From Brachionus koreanus (lineage: Eukaryota > Rotifera > Eurotatoria > Ploima > Brachionidae), in NCBI GenBank assembly GCA_016987375.1, contig PJRA01000216.1:947046-970079 (forward strand): DNA of 23,034 nt, written 5' to 3'. The translations under genes were made by a program, and so were the position numbers. Each line of letters starts with the position of its first letter. The stretch's first letter is position 1. Below the pieces are notes generated by a model. The model did not search any database. It was given only the letters and a program-made list of their open reading frames with translations, and had not been told where the DNA came from. Below, in pieces: positions 19,401-23,034 of the stretch.

Positions 19401-20664
19401 CAATTGAGACAGTTCTTAAAATGTCAAAATTGAATTCAAACTTAAGACTCTTAGCCGAAAAAAAAATCAATACAAAAAGTCAACAATTTTTACAAGCTTA
19501 TCTTATTTAATCATTGTTCCAACACTAAGAATTAATGACAGAAATAAATTTACCTGAATATTCATCAACTATTTGACAAAAATGCTTTAAACTAAATTCA
19601 TCAACTGAATTTTCTTGATAAATGTTGATTTTATTTTTTCCAATGAGACAAATGAATCCATTGTTTAATCTAAGAATTTGTCTAATTGGAAAGCCTGTAG
19701 TCATACTTGAAAAGCATTCAACTCTTTTTTCTAAATCATTCAAGTTTTCGATATTTTTCTTATCAAAAATATTTCTGCTTAGTTCCAATTGATCACTATC
19801 GTCATCTCGCTCTTCATCTGATTTACTCACATTCTTTAGCAAATGTTCCATGTCCAAGAAAACATCATATGATTTAACTATTTCATTTTTTTGCACATTG
19901 AAAAGAATCACGTGACCACAGTCATCTCCCATAAATACCTCAGTTGAATTGAACCATTCGAAACATGTGTAATTAGAAGGAAGATCTAATTTCCATAAGA
20001 AAAAAAATTTTTCATTTTTATCAATCAAAAATATCTGAAAATAAGCCTTTCCAAAAACAATCATTTTTCTTGAATCGTTTGGAAAAAATGAAATCTTGAC
20101 TGCTTCTTGGTTTAATTGAATTTTGTCTAAAATAATCATTTGATCCAAACACCAAATTGACAAAAATGTAATGGTATTATTTTGATCTAACATACAAAAT
20201 TTGGTATTATCACTACTAATTGATATACCTAATAAAATAGAGCCATGATCTAAAAACATAAATTTCCTTGGAAAATTGACACCGTAATTATAATCAATAA
20301 AGTTTAGTTTATTTTTTTCTAATGATAAATCTGAATTTCCGGCTTCCTGAATTATCAAATAACTTGTATTTTCAAACGAGAAAAATTTATCAATTGAGTA
20401 AAAATAATCACTTTCTATTATTTGAAAATTTTCCTCTACAAGATCAAAATGAAGCAAATTAGTTGCATTCGCGGTAATTATAAGATTATCATTCAAAAAT
20501 TTAAAATAATTATCCTTCAATTTTGAAAGACCTAGATAGGTATGAGGGTGTAAAAGATTTTGATTTCTCTTCAAGTTTTCATAGCTTAACTTTTCCTCCA
20601 AATTATCCAGCAAAAGATTGGATGGGCTTTTTTGCGCATATATTTTTTGGGTATTATTCGTCAT
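16412..20664 (-). CDS. CFAP57: Cilia- and flagella-associated protein 57 (WD repeats plus coiled coil), 1179 aa
   Basis: Minus-strand exons 20664-19554, 19080-18643 and 18402-16412, joined by GT-AG introns of 473 and 240 nt, both phase 1. Residues 1-760 form a WD-repeat region: LLHFDLVEENFQIIESD, FPNDSRKMIVFGKAYFQIF and GDDCGHVILFNV; in exon 2 KPLMVTYAQEGRIKIWNFID and AIHPTGLYLAASF; in exon 3 VKFSNGGSHLAAS and CILSCSNSGIICIWNAFTG. From about residue 770, DILITKTDIKK and YQLKLKDMIHKEQTK match the CFAP57 signature (VLVTKTD... ENEYQLRLKDMNY...EK), then a coiled coil of about 380 residues runs almost to the end. CFAP57/WDR65 is an axonemal protein tied to inner dynein arm assembly. Length is near the human protein (about 1250). 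The phase-1 joins restore SFKI-S-HSFF and VDEYS-D-IST. The sequence is divergent, but domain order and signatures fit CFAP57 better than CFAP43 or CFAP44. Confidence 0.88.
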
Positions 20665-21655
20665 ATCATAACAAAAATATTTTGGGCTTTAATTACTAAA
20701 TTGATTTTAATGAGTTAGCAACCAACTTGATAAATATTGTCTATCATTAAATTGGGAAATTGTCTTTCATAGGAAAATTTTTATCATTTAACTTTTGCTT
20801 TATATTTAATAATAAAATGCTTCCTAAATAGCTATATTAAAATAAAATTTGTTTAATTAAAAATGATAAATTTTTTGTATTTAATTAATCATAGATTGAT
20901 TTAAATAAATGAACGGAAATAATAACAAGTTAATTAAATAACGTGACGAGTTTAGCTTAAATTTAATTTTGATAATGGCACTTTAAATTAAAGCTCTAAT
21001 TATATAAAATTGTCCTCAAGGATTATAAAGCGATTTAATTTGTATATTTTTCAAGGCTCTGTTTATTTTTGAAAAAGAGTTAAAAATATAATTTGCATGC
21101 AAGAATAAAAACTACTTAGTTTTATTATAGAACCGATTGAGTCACAACAATTTATCAAAATTGTTCTTTTTTTCTGCAATTTAGTATCAATTTTTATAAT
21201 AATTGAGCATAAAAATAAATTGAAATTTTAGTCTTTTACTTGATAAAACTTAATAAATTCTTTTTTAAATAAAAAAAAAATTCGACACATAAAATTTTGT
21301 TCAATTTTTCAACTAAAGCAAATTTGTGATTTAAAAATTTTTTTGAGAATTTAAAGTTCGTAGAATTTGAAATTTTATTTCAAAATGATTTTTAACTTTT
21401 ATATATAAATAATATACAATTAAAATTTTGCCTCTTATTTTTTAATACATATTTTGACTAATAAGAAATAGAATATTGACCTGTTGTACATTTGTTAACT
21501 TAAATTTTGCGAAAAAAATTTTAAATACGAACGTCCAAATTTTGAACTTTAATTTTCGCAGAGCTTTCTTGTTATTGAATTTTAAACTGCTCTTTTTCCT
21601 CCAAACTAGATCTTTTATGCAGTATTAGTAGTAGTAGTAGTTCTTGCTGCGATAC
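20665..21655. other. AT-rich intergenic stretch upstream of CFAP57
   Basis: No coding frame recognised. It must include the CFAP57 promoter. An AGT trinucleotide run at about 21627-21640 belongs to the 3' end of the neighbouring minus-strand LINE fragment. Confidence 0.5.
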
Positions 21656-22025
21656 TTAACATGTAGAGTGTCTGAGCGCATCAACGTCATTCTGCCGTGT
21701 GGAGCTGTAGCAGCCTTTTCTATTGTACTTATCTAAAGCGATTTGAAACCAGCAGTTCATTTAGATTTAACAACATTTTCTGGCAACTTGTTCCAATGCC
21801 GAACTACCCTGTTTGAGAAAAACGTATGTTTGTCACTTACTGCAGCTGCAAAATCATTTCTAATTTGAGCTGGGAAGCTTACTCTCTGAACTCTAATGCT
21901 ATTCTCTCTTAATGCCATTACAGGACACTTCTTTTCTGATTTCACTAGATCTCTGATTAGGTTCACCTTTTCCAAACCATTCTCTTATTTGTTCATTTCA
22001 ATCAAGCCTCCTTTCCCATTTTGTC
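21620..22025 (-). pseudogene. LINE reverse-transcriptase C-terminal fragment with (ACT)n tail
   Basis: On the minus strand, GGLIEMNK, a stop, and ENGLEKVNLIRDLVKSEKK are followed by RNDFAAAVSDKHTFFSNRVV and RHWNKLPENVVKSK. This is the classic end of CR1/Jockey-like LINE proteins (RGDLI..(Y)K..NG.E, FF.NRVV..WN.LPE.VV). A stop at 21757-21759 interrupts it; in a shifted frame it goes on IALDKYNRKGCYSS to DALRHSTC and a natural-looking stop at 21656-21658. The DNA then has a run of ACT units (about 21625-21640), a likely microsatellite tail. The upstream polymerase domain is missing beyond about 22025. Confidence 0.8.
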
Positions 22026-23034
22026 TTTTTTTGTCATTGGCTAAATAATATTATCTTTAAAAGAAAATTGCTAGAATTTAAACACAAGAGACATATTTTG
22101 CTATTACTCAACTTTTCAACTTTTGCCATAAAGTAATGCTCAAAAGATTGACTAATCTCTGCCAGGGGCAATCTACTATCGAGCGCTGAAATCGAATGAT
22201 ATACCCACTAAATCTTACACCATCTAATTAGTAGAGCCAACAGCAATAATTTGAGGTATTGTCAATGATGTAAGGTTCGCGCGTAGCAAAACTACCGCAC
22301 CATCTGAATTTGCATAAACTGACTTTAAAAAATTAATCTGCATAGTTGAAAACCTAGAGAATCTATTTTTTTAGGTGTGGTCAAAAAAAAAATTTGGATC
22401 CCACTTTCTTAAAGATTTGAAAAAAAACATAAGTTGCTAGTCTTTAAGTCAAAATATCTCAGGTATTCATAGTCATAACTCATTAAATATTCACCAAATC
22501 TGAAAGCTCATAATCTCTTCTACAAAATGGTATATTTATTTCCTATTTTTTTATAACAATTTACCATGATTTTTGACAAAAGATGGTAAAAACATAGACT
22601 TTTTCCAGTTATTTTGGATCTAGTCCGAGATGAACCCTCGAACTCCTCTTTTTTTTACAGATTCTGATAACTTAAATAAATTTAACAGATAATAAAATAC
22701 GGATTAAATAGAAAAAAAATTTTTGATTTGGCTTTTACCATTCCTAAGTTATAAGGATTTGAATTTTGAGTAACTAATAATGCACCATCCGTTAACATAG
22801 AAGTTTAGCCTGAGTTAAAGATAAAAATTTTATCAATAAAATGCTATATAAAAGATATTTGAAAGAATACTTTTTTTATAACTATAAATGATATAGTATT
22901 AGCTACATGAAGTACATAAAAGTTATGATTGTAAAAAGATATTAAATTTTACTTTAAATGAAATTAAAAATTGAAAAGATCACATGAAGATCATAAAAGA
23001 TACATACTTTGTTTTTATGTTGTCATGTCAGACA
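22026..23034. other. AT-rich stretch, no gene recognised
   Basis: A 57-codon open frame on the minus strand (22037-22208) contains LPLAEISQSFEHYFMAKVEK but has no recognised family. The segment starting ggtgtggtcaaaaaa (about 22373) has the look of a DNA-transposon terminal region, but no inverted partner is in the window. The heptamer CACCATC recurs at about 22222, 22298 and 22783. Confidence 0.35.

Noticed and set aside
22037..22208. 57-codon open minus frame next to the LINE tail
   Set aside because: No start before its middle, no known motif, and it does not match the LINE region expected there.
22250..22330. Possible tRNA-derived SINE, from ggttcgcgcg
   Set aside because: Box B match is poor, no convincing box A, and no cloverleaf can be drawn.
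1..23034. CRISPR arrays, operon-type promoters or prokaryotic genes
   Set aside because: No regularly spaced repeats or Shine-Dalgarno-led genes; spliced genes show the DNA is eukaryotic.

Overview
The window is AT-rich eukaryotic DNA (roughly three quarters A+T by eye). It holds intron-containing animal genes set among old transposon fragments. Most introns are very short: nine of ten in the ankyrin gene are 48-55 nt, and OPA3 has one of 55 nt. A motile-cilium gene (CFAP57), a probable amidated neuropeptide precursor, and LINE and mariner/Tc-type debris point to a small-genome invertebrate. A lophotrochozoan such as a monogonont rotifer is my best guess, by inference only.

Layout, left to right. 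1-456: a minus-strand Tc/mariner-superfamily transposase fragment cut by the window edge. 1317-6788: an 11-exon plus-strand ankyrin-repeat gene of 644 aa. Its only long intron (2203-5265) carries a 491-bp inverted-repeat element, a LINE reverse-transcriptase fragment, a promoter-like patch and an inverted duplication. 6842-7605: a probable non-autonomous DNA transposon with subterminal repeats and a broken AT-hook reading frame. 8173-8700: a second LINE fragment. 9267-9978: a two-exon OPA3 gene. 10164-11207: a 5'-truncated LINE just downstream of OPA3, flanked by an unusually long duplication. 11326-11540: an inverted duplication. 11801-12160: a decayed zinc-finger-like transposon frame. 13375-14135: a decayed mariner.

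The right half has the housekeeping genes. 15005-15829 is RPL24 (eL24, plus strand, four exons). 16016-16282 is a single-exon secreted peptide precursor (minus strand). 16412-20664 is CFAP57 (minus strand, three exons). 21656-22025 is a third LINE tail. The rest is AT-rich DNA with no recognisable gene.

The genes do not form one pathway. RPL24 acts in the cytosolic ribosome, OPA3 in mitochondria, CFAP57 in the axoneme, and the peptide is secreted. The peptide gene starts only 129 bp after the CFAP57 stop on the same strand, so cotranscription with trans-splicing is possible. Exon boundaries were set by hand from GT/AG sites, reading frame and family similarity; none was checked against transcripts.
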